In this document: piece by piece, positions 50,755 through 58,809 of the stretch
Layout of the letters: every line of letters starts with the position of its first letter
Position numbering within the stretch: the stretch's first letter is position 1
NCBI RefSeq assembly: GCF_001613505.1
Contig: NZ_BDCM01000026.1
Span: forward strand, 61,635-125,634
Direction: 5' to 3'
Length of the DNA stretch: 64,000 nt
DNA from: Nocardia mikamii NBRC 108933
Lineage (GTDB): Bacteria > Actinomycetota > Actinomycetes > Mycobacteriales > Mycobacteriaceae
Position numbers and translations under genes: made by a program
The notes under the pieces: generated by a model
What the model saw: the letters and a program-made list of their open reading frames with translations, nothing else
Database searches by the model: none
Told to the model about the DNA's origin: nothing

Positions 50755-51588
50755 ATGCCGGTCGTCGAGGTTCCCGCCGGGCCGATCCACTACGTCGAGG
50801 AGGGGCAGGGCCCGCCGGTCGTGCTGCTGCACGGACTGCTCATCGACCACACGGTGTGGGATCGCGTGATGCCGTTGCTGCCCAGCGGTTTTCGGTATGT
50901 GCGGCCGGTGCTGCCACTCGGCGCGCATCCGGAACCGATGCGGCCGGACGCCGATCTGAGTATGCGCGGCCAGAACGTGGTGCTCGCGGACTTCCTCGAG
51001 GCGCTGGATCTTCGCGATGTCACCCTGGTGCATTCGGACTGGGGCGGCGGGCTGTTCCTCACCGCCTACGGCCTGGACAAGCGGATCGCCCAGCTGGTCG
51101 TGCTCCCGTGTGAGGCCTTCGACAACTTCCCGCCCGGACTGCCCGGCAAGCTGGCCGTGCTCGCGCTGCGCGTCCCGGGCGCGCTACCGATCGTCCTGCG
51201 TCAGTTGCGGATCGGGCTGTTGCGCCGCTCGTCGCTGATCTACGGGCAGATGGCGCGCTATCCGATCTCCGACGATCTGATGCGCGGATGGACCGAACCC
51301 GCCCTGCGTAATCCGGACATCGGCCGCGACGTGCGCAAATACGGCCGGGTACTGCCACCGGCCGCGCAACTGATCGCCGATACCGAAGCCCTGCGGAACT
51401 TTCCCGGCCGCGCCCTGGTGCTGTGGTCCCCGGCGGCCGCGCCGATGCCACGCGAACACGGGCGCCGCCTCGCCGAACTCCTGCCTGCGGGCCGGCTGGT
51501 GGAAATCGAGGATGCCTACGTCCTGTCGATGCTCGATCAACCCGAGGCCGTCGCCGCGGAGATGACGGCGTTTCTCACCGGCGCCTGA
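50755..51588 (+). CDS. Alpha/beta hydrolase with Asp-type elbow and no catalytic histidine
   Basis: 277 residues in the haloalkane-dehalogenase/epoxide-hydrolase branch. PVVLLHGLLIDHTVWD holds the oxyanion region and LVHSDWGGGLFLTAYG the nucleophile elbow, with Asp as nucleophile. Where the base histidine should be, the sequence reads IEDAYVLSMLDQPEAVA, giving Tyr in place of His. The enzyme may be inactive or use other chemistry. The ATG has GGAGG upstream. A hairpin spans the stop codon. Confidence 0.85.
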   Translation: MPVVEVPAGPIHYVEEGQGPPVVLLHGLLIDHTVWDRVMPLLPSGFRYVRPVLPLGAHPEPMRPDADLSMRGQNVVLADFLEALDLRDVTLVHSDWGGGLFLTAYGLDKRIAQLVVLPCEAFDNFPPGLPGKLAVLALRVPGALPIVLRQLRIGLLRRSSLIYGQMARYPISDDLMRGWTEPALRNPDIGRDVRKYGRVLPPAAQLIADTEALRNFPGRALVLWSPAAAPMPREHGRRLAELLPAGRLVEIEDAYVLSMLDQPEAVAAEMTAFLTGA

Positions 51589-51606
51589 GCCGGCGCCGGT
51601 GAGAAA
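51571..51606. terminator. Perfect 15-bp hairpin with the stop codon in its loop
   Basis: TTTCTCACCGGCGCC pairs exactly with GGCGCCGGTGAGAAA; the loop TGAGCC contains the hydrolase stop. It lies between the convergent hydrolase and DoxX genes. There is no T run after the stem. Confidence 0.65.
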
Positions 51607-51613
51607 CCCTGTG

Positions 51614-52693
51614 TCACTTGCCGTTTCGGGCTTCGGCCAGGCGCTCGCGGGCGGTGTCCGCAGCCTTCTCCGCCCGCTCGCGCGCGGCCTCGGCCGCCTT
51701 CTCGGCGCGCTTGCGGGCCTGGCGCGCGAAGATCGAGCCGCGCTGCTTGGCCACCTCGGCCCATTCGCCACCGTGTTCGCGGGCGGCCTCGGCCCATTCG
51801 GTGCCGCGGTGCTTCGCGAGCTCGGCCCAGTCGCCGCGGTGATCACCCGCGGTGTCGGCGAGTTCGGCGCTCTTGCGCTTGGCCAGCTCGGCCCACTCAC
51901 CGCCGTGTTCGCGGGCGGCTTCGGCCAGATCCGCGCCGCGCCGCTTGGCCACCTCGGCCCATTCGCCGCGATGGTCGAGTGCGGTGCCGGCCAATTCTGC
52001 GCCGCGACTGCGGGCCAGTTCCGCCCACTCGGTGCCGTGCTCGCGAGCTGCCTCGGCGAGTTCACCGCCGCGAGACTGGGCCACCGAGGCCAGTTCGGCA
52101 CCACGCGACTGCGCCACCGAGGCCAGATCGGCGCCCTTGTCGGCGGCCACCGAGGCCAGTTCCCGGCCGCGGACGGCCTGCTGCTGCAGGCGATCCCGCA
52201 CCGTGTCGGCGGTGGTGGCAGTGAACGGGAGGGCGGCGGCGGCCTTGCGCGCGGCCCGGCGACCCCGCCAGCCCAGCGAGGGCTTGCCCTCCGTATCGGC
52301 GGCGGCGATGAGTAGGCCGCCGAGCAGGCCGACGTCCTTGATGAAGGCCGTGCGCTTGGCGGCGCGCTGCTGAGCATCCGATTCGTTCCAGAAATCCTGC
52401 TCGGTCACGGTGGCCGGGATGACGGTCACCGCCAGTGCCAGCGACGAGAGCCGGGGTGCGCGGTTCAGCGCGAGCAGCGTTCCGGCGCCGACTCGGACGA
52501 TGGCATTGATCCGCACTATTTTCGCCGGATCGGAGGGCAGTTTGGCCGATACCGAATCCGGCAGACGCTGTTCCCCATGGGATACCAGGGTGGTGGCGGC
52601 CTGCGCCCGTGGCTCGGGATGCATCAGAGTGTCGACTCCGTCGACGACGAACACCGATGCCAGCAGCGGCCGGGCAAGGCGGCGAATCAACAT
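51614..52693 (-). CDS. DoxX-family membrane protein with a long 11-residue repeat tail
   Basis: 359 residues. The first ~150 are a DoxX-like four-helix membrane domain (LARPLLASVFVVDGVDTLMHP, VGAGTLLALNRAPRLSS). Residues 176-318 are thirteen perfect-length 11-residue units of the type G-x-E-W-A-E-x-A-x-x-x, followed by Lys/Arg/Ala helices to the C-terminus. The pattern predicts a long amphipathic helix like apolipoprotein, LEA or HBHA tails. The ATG at 52693 is followed directly by the membrane domain. Lipid binding or surface adhesion is a guess. Confidence 0.82.
   Translation of the reverse strand: MLIRRLARPLLASVFVVDGVDTLMHPEPRAQAATTLVSHGEQRLPDSVSAKLPSDPAKIVRINAIVRVGAGTLLALNRAPRLSSLALAVTVIPATVTEQDFWNESDAQQRAAKRTAFIKDVGLLGGLLIAAADTEGKPSLGWRGRRAARKAAAALPFTATTADTVRDRLQQQAVRGRELASVAADKGADLASVAQSRGAELASVAQSRGGELAEAAREHGTEWAELARSRGAELAGTALDHRGEWAEVAKRRGADLAEAAREHGGEWAELAKRKSAELADTAGDHRGDWAELAKHRGTEWAEAAREHGGEWAEVAKQRGSIFARQARKRAEKAAEAARERAEKAADTARERLAEARNGK
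51617..52168 (-). repeat. 33-bp coding repeats (11-residue units) in the DoxX-family gene
   Basis: Thirteen consecutive 33-bp units (51740-52168) plus three and a half weaker ones. Pairs such as EWAELAxxR/AELAxTAxDH recur every 66 bp, so a 22-residue super-unit is visible (for example RGEWAEVAKRR followed by GADLAEAAREH). Confidence 0.85.
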
Positions 52694-52777
52694 AGTGAAA
52701 ACCCTTTCCTCAACGGTCTCGTTCCGGCGGGTTCCCCCGATGCCGCGTCCCAATCACACTCGGGACGCCGACGGAGC

Positions 52778-53263
52778 TCAGGGCACGACAGTAACCGGCC
52801 AGCGCCCCGCTTTCACCAGACGCACCGCGACCGAGCCGATAATTCGATGCCCGGCCTTCTCGGACGCGCCGACCACGACGCCGTCGGCCTTCAATTCGTC
52901 GGCCGCCTCGGCCAGCACGGTGAACGGATCGCCGCGGCGGGTGATGAACTTCCAGCGGGTGCGGTAGACGTCCTTGACCTTCTCCGCGTGTTCGCGCACC
53001 TCCCGGGCCAGATCCTCGGCCATCTCGGCGGTCGCGCCCTGGACGTCGACGCCGTAGGCGCCGGCCATGGCCATCCAGGGCTGGACGTAAACCATTGCCA
53101 GCAGGGAGTTCTGGCGCCGGGCCAATCCCGCGGCATAGGCGGTCGCGCGCCAGGAGGCATCGGATCCGTCGATGCCGACCATGATCACCCGGGGGCCGTC
53201 GGTGCCCAGTTCGAACCCCGACGACAGGCCGGGCGCCCACTCAGGTGTTGTCTCTTCGGCCAC
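52778..53263 (-). CDS. Universal stress protein (UspA family)
   Basis: 161 residues. The UspA strand IMVGIDGSDASWRATAYAAG and the C-terminal ATP-type motif VVVGASEKAGHRIIGSVAVR are present, matching G-2x-G-9x-G only loosely. A 15-residue N-terminal extension precedes the fold. It is encoded 9 bp after the MarR gene on the same strand, so probably in the MFS-MarR transcript. Confidence 0.87.
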   Translation of the reverse strand: MAEETTPEWAPGLSSGFELGTDGPRVIMVGIDGSDASWRATAYAAGLARRQNSLLAMVYVQPWMAMAGAYGVDVQGATAEMAEDLAREVREHAEKVKDVYRTRWKFITRRGDPFTVLAEAADELKADGVVVGASEKAGHRIIGSVAVRLVKAGRWPVTVVP

Positions 53264-53272
53264 GACCCGAGC

Positions 53273-53692
53273 CTAGAGCAGGCGCAACAGATCGTGCAGC
53301 GTGCGCAACTGCTCGGCGGACAGCGCGGTGAGGGCGGGCGGCGGCGGATCGGGCGTGGCCATCGCCTGTGCGAGCACTTCTCGCCCCGCATCGGTGATCG
53401 TCACCAGCTTGCGCCGCCGATCGTCGGCAGCCGTGTCGCGCGAGACCAGACCGCGGGCCTCGAGATCGTTGACCACCACGGTGGTGGCCGGCGCGTCCAT
53501 GGTGGCCACCCGGGCGATTTCCTTGAGTGGCAGCGGGCCGGGCGCCAGCCGACGCAGTACTCGAAACCTGCTGAACGGCATGCCCGTTCGGTCGACCACC
53601 GCGCGCTTCCAGGTATCGCGGGTGTCCTTGACCACATCGGTCAGTACGCGCCAGACCTCGTCCGGGCTCGGGGCCGGCCGGTCGTCAGACAT
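53273..53692 (-). CDS. MarR-family transcriptional regulator
   Basis: 139 residues: GMPFSRFRVLRRLAPGPLPL, KEIARVATMDAPATTVVVNDLEARGLV (helix-turn-helix, shown in parts) and the wing RDTAADDRRRKLVTIT. Its start overlaps the end of the MFS gene by 8 bp, so it is made from the same transcript and probably represses the palindromic promoter at 55058-55112. Confidence 0.9.
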   Translation of the reverse strand: MSDDRPAPSPDEVWRVLTDVVKDTRDTWKRAVVDRTGMPFSRFRVLRRLAPGPLPLKEIARVATMDAPATTVVVNDLEARGLVSRDTAADDRRRKLVTITDAGREVLAQAMATPDPPPPALTALSAEQLRTLHDLLRLL

Positions 53693-55058
53693 GAACCGGC
53701 TCCTTGTGCTCGAGCAGGGGAGCGATCCGGTCGCGCGAGCGCAGTGCCCATCCGGTGTTGGCGGCGATGCCCAGCACCGCGACGCCCGCAGCCAGGGCGG
53801 CCACCACCCACCACAATCCCGCCCCGGACAGCAGGCCGCACAGGGCGACGCCGACGCTGACGCCGATCTGGCGGCTGGTCGAGGCGACCGCCGAGGCCGC
53901 GCCCGCCCGATCCGTCGGCATCCCGCTGACAGCCGCCGTGGTGATCGGCGGGTTCACCGTGCCGAAACCGGCGCCGAAGATCGCGAACATCACGACGAGT
54001 TGCCAGATCGGAGTATCGGGCCGCAGCGTGGTCAGCAACGCAGCGGCTGTCGTCATCAGAATTCCGGCGGCGACCAGCGAGGGCCGGGTGCCGAGGCGGC
54101 CGACCATCCGGCCCGACAGCGGCGAGCAGATCAGCATCGCCAGCGCCATCGGCAGGTAGAGAAGTCCCGTGTGCACAGCCGAATAATGCCGTACCCCTTG
54201 CAGATACAGCGAAGCGCTGAAGAGGAAGGCGCCCAGTCCGGCGAACGCGCAGATCGCGGTGACGGTGGCCGCCGCGAACGGCACGCTGCGGAAGAACCGC
54301 AGATCGATGAACGGCGAGCGATGCCGTCGTTCGGCGTAGAGGAATCCCGCCAGCGCCACGGCCGTGATCCCGAAGATCTCCGGGCGATGTTCGATCAGCC
54401 CGAAGACCAGCGTGAACATCACCATGACCGCCAGCACCTGGCCGAGCGGATCGATACCGCGTGCCGTCTGCGACTTCGACTCCGGGACGTAGACCGTGGT
54501 CAGCACCAGCGCGACGGCGCAGATCGGCAGATTGATCCAGAACACCGACTGCCAGCCCAGCGCGTCGATCAATACGCCGCCGACCATCGGCCCGATCGCG
54601 GTGGAGATGCCGACCACCGCGCCCCAGACACCCACCGCACGAGCCCGTTCGACGCGGCCGGTGAAGACCGTGGTGATGATCGACATCGCGATGGGATTGA
54701 GCATCGAACCACCGATGGCTTGGATGAAACGTGCCCCGATCAGCATGTCGATATCGGGCGCGAGGCTGCACAGCAGCGAGCCGAGGGCGAAGATGCTCAG
54801 CCCGATCCGGAACATGCGCTTGCGCCCGAAGCGGTCGGCGGTCGCGCCGGACAGCATCAGCAGGCTCGCCAGGGTGAGGGTGTAGACGTCGACGATCCAC
54901 TGCAGCCGCGACAGCGGCGCGTCCATATCGCCGCGGATGGTCGGAATCGCGACATTCACGATGGTCGCGTCCATCGACGAGATCAGCAGACTCAGACAGC
55001 AGGTGACCAGCACGAGCGTCTTGTGGCGCGGCGTCAGCCCGGAAACAGTTGTAGGCAC
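53685..55058 (-). CDS. MFS exporter, DHA2 (EmrB/QacA) family
   Basis: 457 residues, a drug/proton antiporter with 13-14 helices. Markers are SSMDATIVNVAIPTI, LQWIVDVYTLTLASLLMLSG and ATADRFGRKRMF in the first half. The GTG at 55058 has no ribosome site and coincides with the expected transcription start, so the message may be leaderless. It forms an operon with MarR and USP genes. The substrate is unknown. Confidence 0.9.
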   Translation of the reverse strand: MPTTVSGLTPRHKTLVLVTCCLSLLISSMDATIVNVAIPTIRGDMDAPLSRLQWIVDVYTLTLASLLMLSGATADRFGRKRMFRIGLSIFALGSLLCSLAPDIDMLIGARFIQAIGGSMLNPIAMSIITTVFTGRVERARAVGVWGAVVGISTAIGPMVGGVLIDALGWQSVFWINLPICAVALVLTTVYVPESKSQTARGIDPLGQVLAVMVMFTLVFGLIEHRPEIFGITAVALAGFLYAERRHRSPFIDLRFFRSVPFAAATVTAICAFAGLGAFLFSASLYLQGVRHYSAVHTGLLYLPMALAMLICSPLSGRMVGRLGTRPSLVAAGILMTTAAALLTTLRPDTPIWQLVVMFAIFGAGFGTVNPPITTAAVSGMPTDRAGAASAVASTSRQIGVSVGVALCGLLSGAGLWWVVAALAAGVAVLGIAANTGWALRSRDRIAPLLEHKEPVHV

Positions 55059-55070
55059 ACAATGATTGTG
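55058..55070. promoter_or_regulatory. Palindromic operator at the MFS start codon
   Basis: CACAAT-G-ATTGTG is perfect. Its right half on the plus strand corresponds to the -10 (CACAAT, minus strand 55065-55070). TTGTCA, the -35, is at 55088-55093 with a 17-bp spacer. Confidence 0.6.
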
Positions 55071-55098
55071 CGCTCACAACTATTGAGTGACAAGGACT

Positions 55099-55112
55099 GT
55101 GAACTAGTTCAC
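55099..55112. promoter_or_regulatory. Perfect 14-bp palindrome upstream of the MFS promoter
   Basis: GTGAACTAGTTCAC lies just upstream of the -35 of the MFS-MarR-USP operon and 53 bp before the permease ATG on the other side, so it could act on either. The AACTAGTT core is of the MarR type. Confidence 0.6.
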
Positions 55113-55164
55113 TGGACGGTTGCACCGGTCGCGCACCGGCCTCGACCCGGTACGGTGCTGCGAT

Positions 55165-56583
55165 ATGACGACCGACCGGAAACCCGAGGAGCCGGGCGCG
55201 CCCGCCCTCGCGTCCGCGGGTGAAGAGGGCTACCAGCGCGGCCTCAACCCCCGAACCATCCAGATGATCGCCATCGGCGGGGCGATCGGCACGGGACTGT
55301 TCTACGGATCCGGTGGGGCCATCGAACAGGCCGGACCGGCGCTGATCCTGTGCTACCTCGCCGCCGGACTGGCGATCTTCGTGATCATGCGCGCGCTGGG
55401 GGAGCTGCTCACCTATCGGCCGGTGTCGGGCAGTTTCGGTGAATACGCGCACGAATTCCTCGGTCGCTTCGCCGGCTTCGTCACCGGCTGGACCTACTGG
55501 GCGGTGTGGGTCGCGACCTGCATGGCCGAGATCACCGTCGCCGGCAAATACATCAAATACTGGTTCGCGATCCCGGAATGGGTGACCGCGCTCGTCGTGC
55601 TCGGCGTGCTGTTCGCCGCGAACCTGATCTCGGTGAAGCTGTTCGGCGAGGGCGAATTCTGGTTCTCCACCATCAAGGTGACCGCCATCGTCGCGATGAT
55701 CGTCATCGGTATCGGCGTGCTGATCTTCGGCTTCGGCCACGCGCCCGATCCGACGGTGACCAACCTGTGGGCCGACGGCGGTGTCTTCCCGAACGGATTC
55801 GGCCAAGCGCTGCTGGCGTTGCAGATCGTGCTCTTCGCCTATGTGGGCGTCGAACTCGTCGGTGTGACCGCGGGCGAGGCCGCCGATCCGCGTCGCACCC
55901 TGCGCCGGGCGATCAACTCGCTGCCACTGCGGATCGGGCTGTTCTACGTGGGCGCGCTGATCGTGATCATGTCGGTGTCGAGCTGGCGGGTCTTCCACTC
56001 CGGGCGCAGCCCGTTCGTGGAGGTGTTCGAGCAGATCGGCATTCCGGGGGCGGCGGGGATCATCAACTTCGTGCTGCTGACCGCGGCGCTGTCGTCGTGC
56101 AACTCCGGCATCTACTCCACCGGGCGCATGGTGCGCAGTCTCTCGCTGCGCGGCGAGGCCCCGGCCGCGCTCGGTGGTCTCAGCAACCGCCGGGTGCCGT
56201 TCGCGGGCATCGTGCTCTCGGCGGCGATGATGGTGATCGGTGTGATCGTCAACCTCGTCTCACCGGACAAGGCGTTCAACTACATCACCTCGGTGTCGAC
56301 CATCGGCATCATCTTCGTCTGGGGCATGATCCTGGTCTGCCACCTGATCTACCGCGTCCGCGTGCGGCGCGGCGAGCTGCCGGCCAGCGACTATCGCCTG
56401 CCCGGGGCGCCCGTCAGCTCGGTGCTGGCGCTGGCCTTCCTCGGATTGGTCGTGGTGTTGCTGTTCTGGACCGACAGCGGCCGCACCGCGCTCGTGGTCG
56501 GCCTGGTGTGGGCGGTCCTGGTGTGCGCCGGATACCCGGTGGTGAACCGGCTGGCGCGCCGCCGGGCATCCGCGGCGAGCTGA
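55165..56583 (+). CDS. Amino acid permease (APC superfamily, AAT family)
   Basis: 472 residues with about 12 helices. Markers are RTIQMIAIGGAIGTGLFYGS (helix 1), GEYAHEFLGRFAGFVTGWTY, and EAADPRRTLRRAINSLPLR. This is the branch holding GABA/proline/asparagine/aromatic permeases; the exact amino acid is not determined. The ATG at 55165 begins a short hydrophilic tail (MTTDRKPEEPGAP). It is divergent from the MFS operon and ends 1 bp from the convergent lipoprotein gene. Confidence 0.9.
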   Translation: MTTDRKPEEPGAPALASAGEEGYQRGLNPRTIQMIAIGGAIGTGLFYGSGGAIEQAGPALILCYLAAGLAIFVIMRALGELLTYRPVSGSFGEYAHEFLGRFAGFVTGWTYWAVWVATCMAEITVAGKYIKYWFAIPEWVTALVVLGVLFAANLISVKLFGEGEFWFSTIKVTAIVAMIVIGIGVLIFGFGHAPDPTVTNLWADGGVFPNGFGQALLALQIVLFAYVGVELVGVTAGEAADPRRTLRRAINSLPLRIGLFYVGALIVIMSVSSWRVFHSGRSPFVEVFEQIGIPGAAGIINFVLLTAALSSCNSGIYSTGRMVRSLSLRGEAPAALGGLSNRRVPFAGIVLSAAMMVIGVIVNLVSPDKAFNYITSVSTIGIIFVWGMILVCHLIYRVRVRRGELPASDYRLPGAPVSSVLALAFLGLVVVLLFWTDSGRTALVVGLVWAVLVCAGYPVVNRLARRRASAAS

Positions 56584-56584
56584 T

Positions 56585-57238
56585 CTACTTTCCGTTCGGG
56601 TGGCCCACCGCGGCCAACGCGGTGGTCCAGTCGCCCGCGATGGCGTTCTGCGCGTCCGTCAGGCCGACCGCGCCGGAGCAGATCAGCGAGTGCAGTTTGT
56701 TCTCCACCGAATCCTTGGGGTTGTTCGGCCCGGACCCGGCCTTGTGGTCGGGCGAGGGCGGCTCGACCCAGAGATTGCGTGGGTCGTTCGGGTCGCCGCC
56801 GAGCTCCAGTGAGATCAGGTGGTCGTATTCGGCATCGTGCAGATTGCCGGTGTAGCCGTAGGATTCGGCGTTCGCCTTCTTCTCCCGGTCGGTGATGGTG
56901 GCCGGCGGACGGATGGACTGGGTGTATCCGCCCACGCAGATCGTCGACTTGACGGTGTCGGGCGTGACCTTCGGATTGGTCGCGCCCGGCGTGCAGCGCG
57001 GATCCGGAAGTGGCTGTCCGTCACCGCTTTTGCCGAAATGACAGGTGCCCGGTGCCGGTTGCGCGGCGACGGTGTAGGTACCGGAGGGGCCGGGACCGAC
57101 CGCGGGTGCGCCCTGGTGGGCGATGGATACCGGATGTGCCGCCTGGCTCACCGGCGACGAATTCTGGTGGGAGCACCCACATATCAGGAGCGGCGCCGCG
57201 AGTGTCGCAGCCGCCAGGAGGGTTACGCGTGTATTCAT
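56585..57238 (-). CDS. Lipoprotein with an HNH-like C-terminal segment
   Basis: 217 residues. The signal ends in a lipobox-like LLICGC. A Pro/Gly/Ala linker runs to about residue 65. The C-terminal part has cysteine pairs and DAEYDHLISLELGGDPNDPR followed by NLWVEP, a pattern of a common family of exported actinobacterial proteins that resembles HNH/nuclease folds. No classic HNH triad is complete, so nuclease activity is not claimed. The ATG is clear. Confidence 0.75.
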   Translation of the reverse strand: MNTRVTLLAAATLAAPLLICGCSHQNSSPVSQAAHPVSIAHQGAPAVGPGPSGTYTVAAQPAPGTCHFGKSGDGQPLPDPRCTPGATNPKVTPDTVKSTICVGGYTQSIRPPATITDREKKANAESYGYTGNLHDAEYDHLISLELGGDPNDPRNLWVEPPSPDHKAGSGPNNPKDSVENKLHSLICSGAVGLTDAQNAIAGDWTTALAAVGHPNGK

Positions 57239-57268
57239 GATGTCCTCGGGCCGACCTTCATCAGGCTC

Positions 57269-57826
57269 TCATTGTGCCCGTTCGTAGATGGCCAGCGCGA
57301 TATCCTCTGCGGCCCGGCGACATTGCTCGTCGGTCAAGCCGACGTCGCCCATCATCCCGACACTCCACGAGATGGCCAGCAGAGCTTGGCGGGCATGGAA
57401 AACCGCCAGGGGATCGTGGCCGGGGGCGGTCATCGCGTCGGCGACCGCGCGGAACTGGTAGCGCAGCACCGATCCCACGCCGAGCCGGCGGAACGTGGGC
57501 TGGTTCTCGTACATGAACCGCGTCATCTCCCGCCCGGTGTGGTGCAGCACGGCGCCGTAGCGGCGCAGGATTTCGCGGCCCGTCTCCGGTCCGGGCGGTT
57601 GGCCCTCGGCCCAGGCCAGGAGGTCGTCGATGCCCGTGCGCAGATCGTCGGCGAGGCTGACGACGATGTCTTCCTTGGATCGGAAGTGGTAGTAGACCGC
57701 GGCTTTGGTGATGGCGAGCCGATCGGCGATTTCCCGGATGGAGGTGTGTTCGTAGCCGTGCGCGGAGAACAGCTCCATCGCGACCGACCGGATGCGGTCC
57801 CGGGTGTCGGTCCGCCTGCCGGCCAC
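57269..57826 (-). CDS. TetR/AcrR-family regulator
   Basis: 185 residues from GTG 57826, chosen for a GGAGGG site 4 bp upstream. DNA-binding part: ELFSAHGYEHTSIREIADRL then AITKAAVYYHFRSKEDIVV. The C-terminal domain has DEQCRRAAEDIALAIYE. A longer frame to 57883 has no ribosome site. It has no obvious target; the lipoprotein gene follows 30 bp downstream on the same strand. Confidence 0.87.
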   Translation of the reverse strand: MAGRRTDTRDRIRSVAMELFSAHGYEHTSIREIADRLAITKAAVYYHFRSKEDIVVSLADDLRTGIDDLLAWAEGQPPGPETGREILRRYGAVLHHTGREMTRFMYENQPTFRRLGVGSVLRYQFRAVADAMTAPGHDPLAVFHARQALLAISWSVGMMGDVGLTDEQCRRAAEDIALAIYERAQ

Positions 57827-57955
57827 GGGCCCTCCATTCTCGACCGAGGGACGGCACCGGATCCGCCGGTGGTCCGCGTTCACCCTACTGGGACGGTGCG
57901 CGGAGCCGGGGCCGGACCGTGCCGTTTCCGGGTGAATCGTCCGGAATGTCGGGAA

Positions 57956-58255
57956 CTACTGCGTCAGAATCGAATTCATCAGAGTTCCGGCGCTGGTCGC
58001 GACCAGGCCACCGACGAGGGCGCCGGCGACCATTTTCGGCGACTGCAGCGGGCCGCCGTTCCACTTCTCCCAGGCGAATCGGCCGCCCGCGAAGATGATC
58101 GCGCTGGTCCCGGACAGCAGCATGAACCAGGTGAAGTAGCGCACCAGTTTCAGGAGTTTGTCCGCCGCCGGAGGTGTCTCGGGCGTCGGATTGCCGACCT
58201 GGGCCACTATGACGTCGTGCATCGCGAGAAGGATCATGATGCCCTCGTTCCACAA
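57956..58255 (-). CDS. Small membrane protein with two helices (VirB2/TrbC-like size)
   Basis: 99 residues. Helices at about 41-58 (FTWFMLLSGTSAIIFAGGRF) and 74-93 (MVAGALVGGLVATSAGTLM), with a short charged loop (AWEKWNGGPLQSP). The size and two-helix plan resemble pilin-like VirB2/TrbC proteins, but no other conjugation gene is here, so the link is weak. The start may be 58255 or an internal ATG at 58237 (MILLAMHD). Confidence 0.6.
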   Translation of the reverse strand: MWNEGIMILLAMHDVIVAQVGNPTPETPPAADKLLKLVRYFTWFMLLSGTSAIIFAGGRFAWEKWNGGPLQSPKMVAGALVGGLVATSAGTLMNSILTQ

Positions 58256-58402
58256 GATGGTGTGGTGCGGGTACCACCATCGTAGGGCTCGTATTCATCC
58301 TGAGGGCAAGCGAATGCGAGCCGGGATGCGGAATCGCGGTGTCGGGGACCGGTTTCGAGGCGTTCAGCCGCCTTGACGGGGTCCCGCCGAGCGTGGAACG
58401 AA

Positions 58403-58618
58403 CTACTCGTCGTCGAGGCCGGCGGACAGATACGCCGCGGCGGCGATCCACTGCCGGCACGACAGGTGCCGGTCGTGCGCGTAGAGAATCGCGCGAGCGC
58501 GCGGATAGGTGAGTTCTCGGGGTTCGGTGGCGCAGTCACCGGCCTGATCGGCACCGGGTGTGCGGTGCTCGGATAGGCCGTGATCGCATGTACCGGAATG
58601 CTGGAGCAGTTGGTTCAT
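58403..58618 (-). CDS. Small orphan protein (71 residues) under a shared palindromic promoter
   Basis: 71 residues with GAGGG 6 bp before the ATG. The C-terminal part ELTYPRARAILYAHDRHLSC and QWIAAAAYLSAG is helical; the N-terminal half is polar with CDHGLSEHRTPGADQAG. I do not recognise a family; similar short Nocardia proteins exist. It has a promoter TTGCAT-18-TAAACT 110-140 bp upstream whose -35 is inside the shared 17-bp palindrome. Confidence 0.55.
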   Translation of the reverse strand: MNQLLQHSGTCDHGLSEHRTPGADQAGDCATEPRELTYPRARAILYAHDRHLSCRQWIAAAAYLSAGLDDE

Positions 58619-58752
58619 GGGATGCCCTCGACCGTTGGCGAAAGATTGCGGAAGCGAACGTTTCGGCACGGCCTCCCGCTGCTTCCGGCCTGCCTGCTCC
58701 GGCGTGGTCCGGCCATGTCGTGCGGTCGAGTTTACGACGCTGCAAGGAGCAA

Positions 58753-58769
58753 ATGCAAGTACATCTGCA
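58753..58769 (-). promoter_or_regulatory. Shared palindrome, site A
   Basis: ATGCAAGTACATCTGCA (plus strand). The left end, read on the minus strand as TTGCAT (58753-58758), is a -35 followed by an 18-bp spacer and TAAACT (58729-58734) facing the 58403-58618 gene. Confidence 0.65.
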
Positions 58770-58809
58770 CACTCGTCGGTGATCGGAAGTGTTGTGCCGC
58801 AACGGGTGA

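Noticed and set aside
53641..55998. 785-codon minus frame spanning MFS and permease genes
   Set aside because: It crosses a divergent promoter and encodes His/Asp/Arg-rich nonsense.
57956..58255. Assignment of the two-helix protein as a conjugation pilin
   Set aside because: No other type IV secretion or conjugation genes are near, so only the shape supports it.
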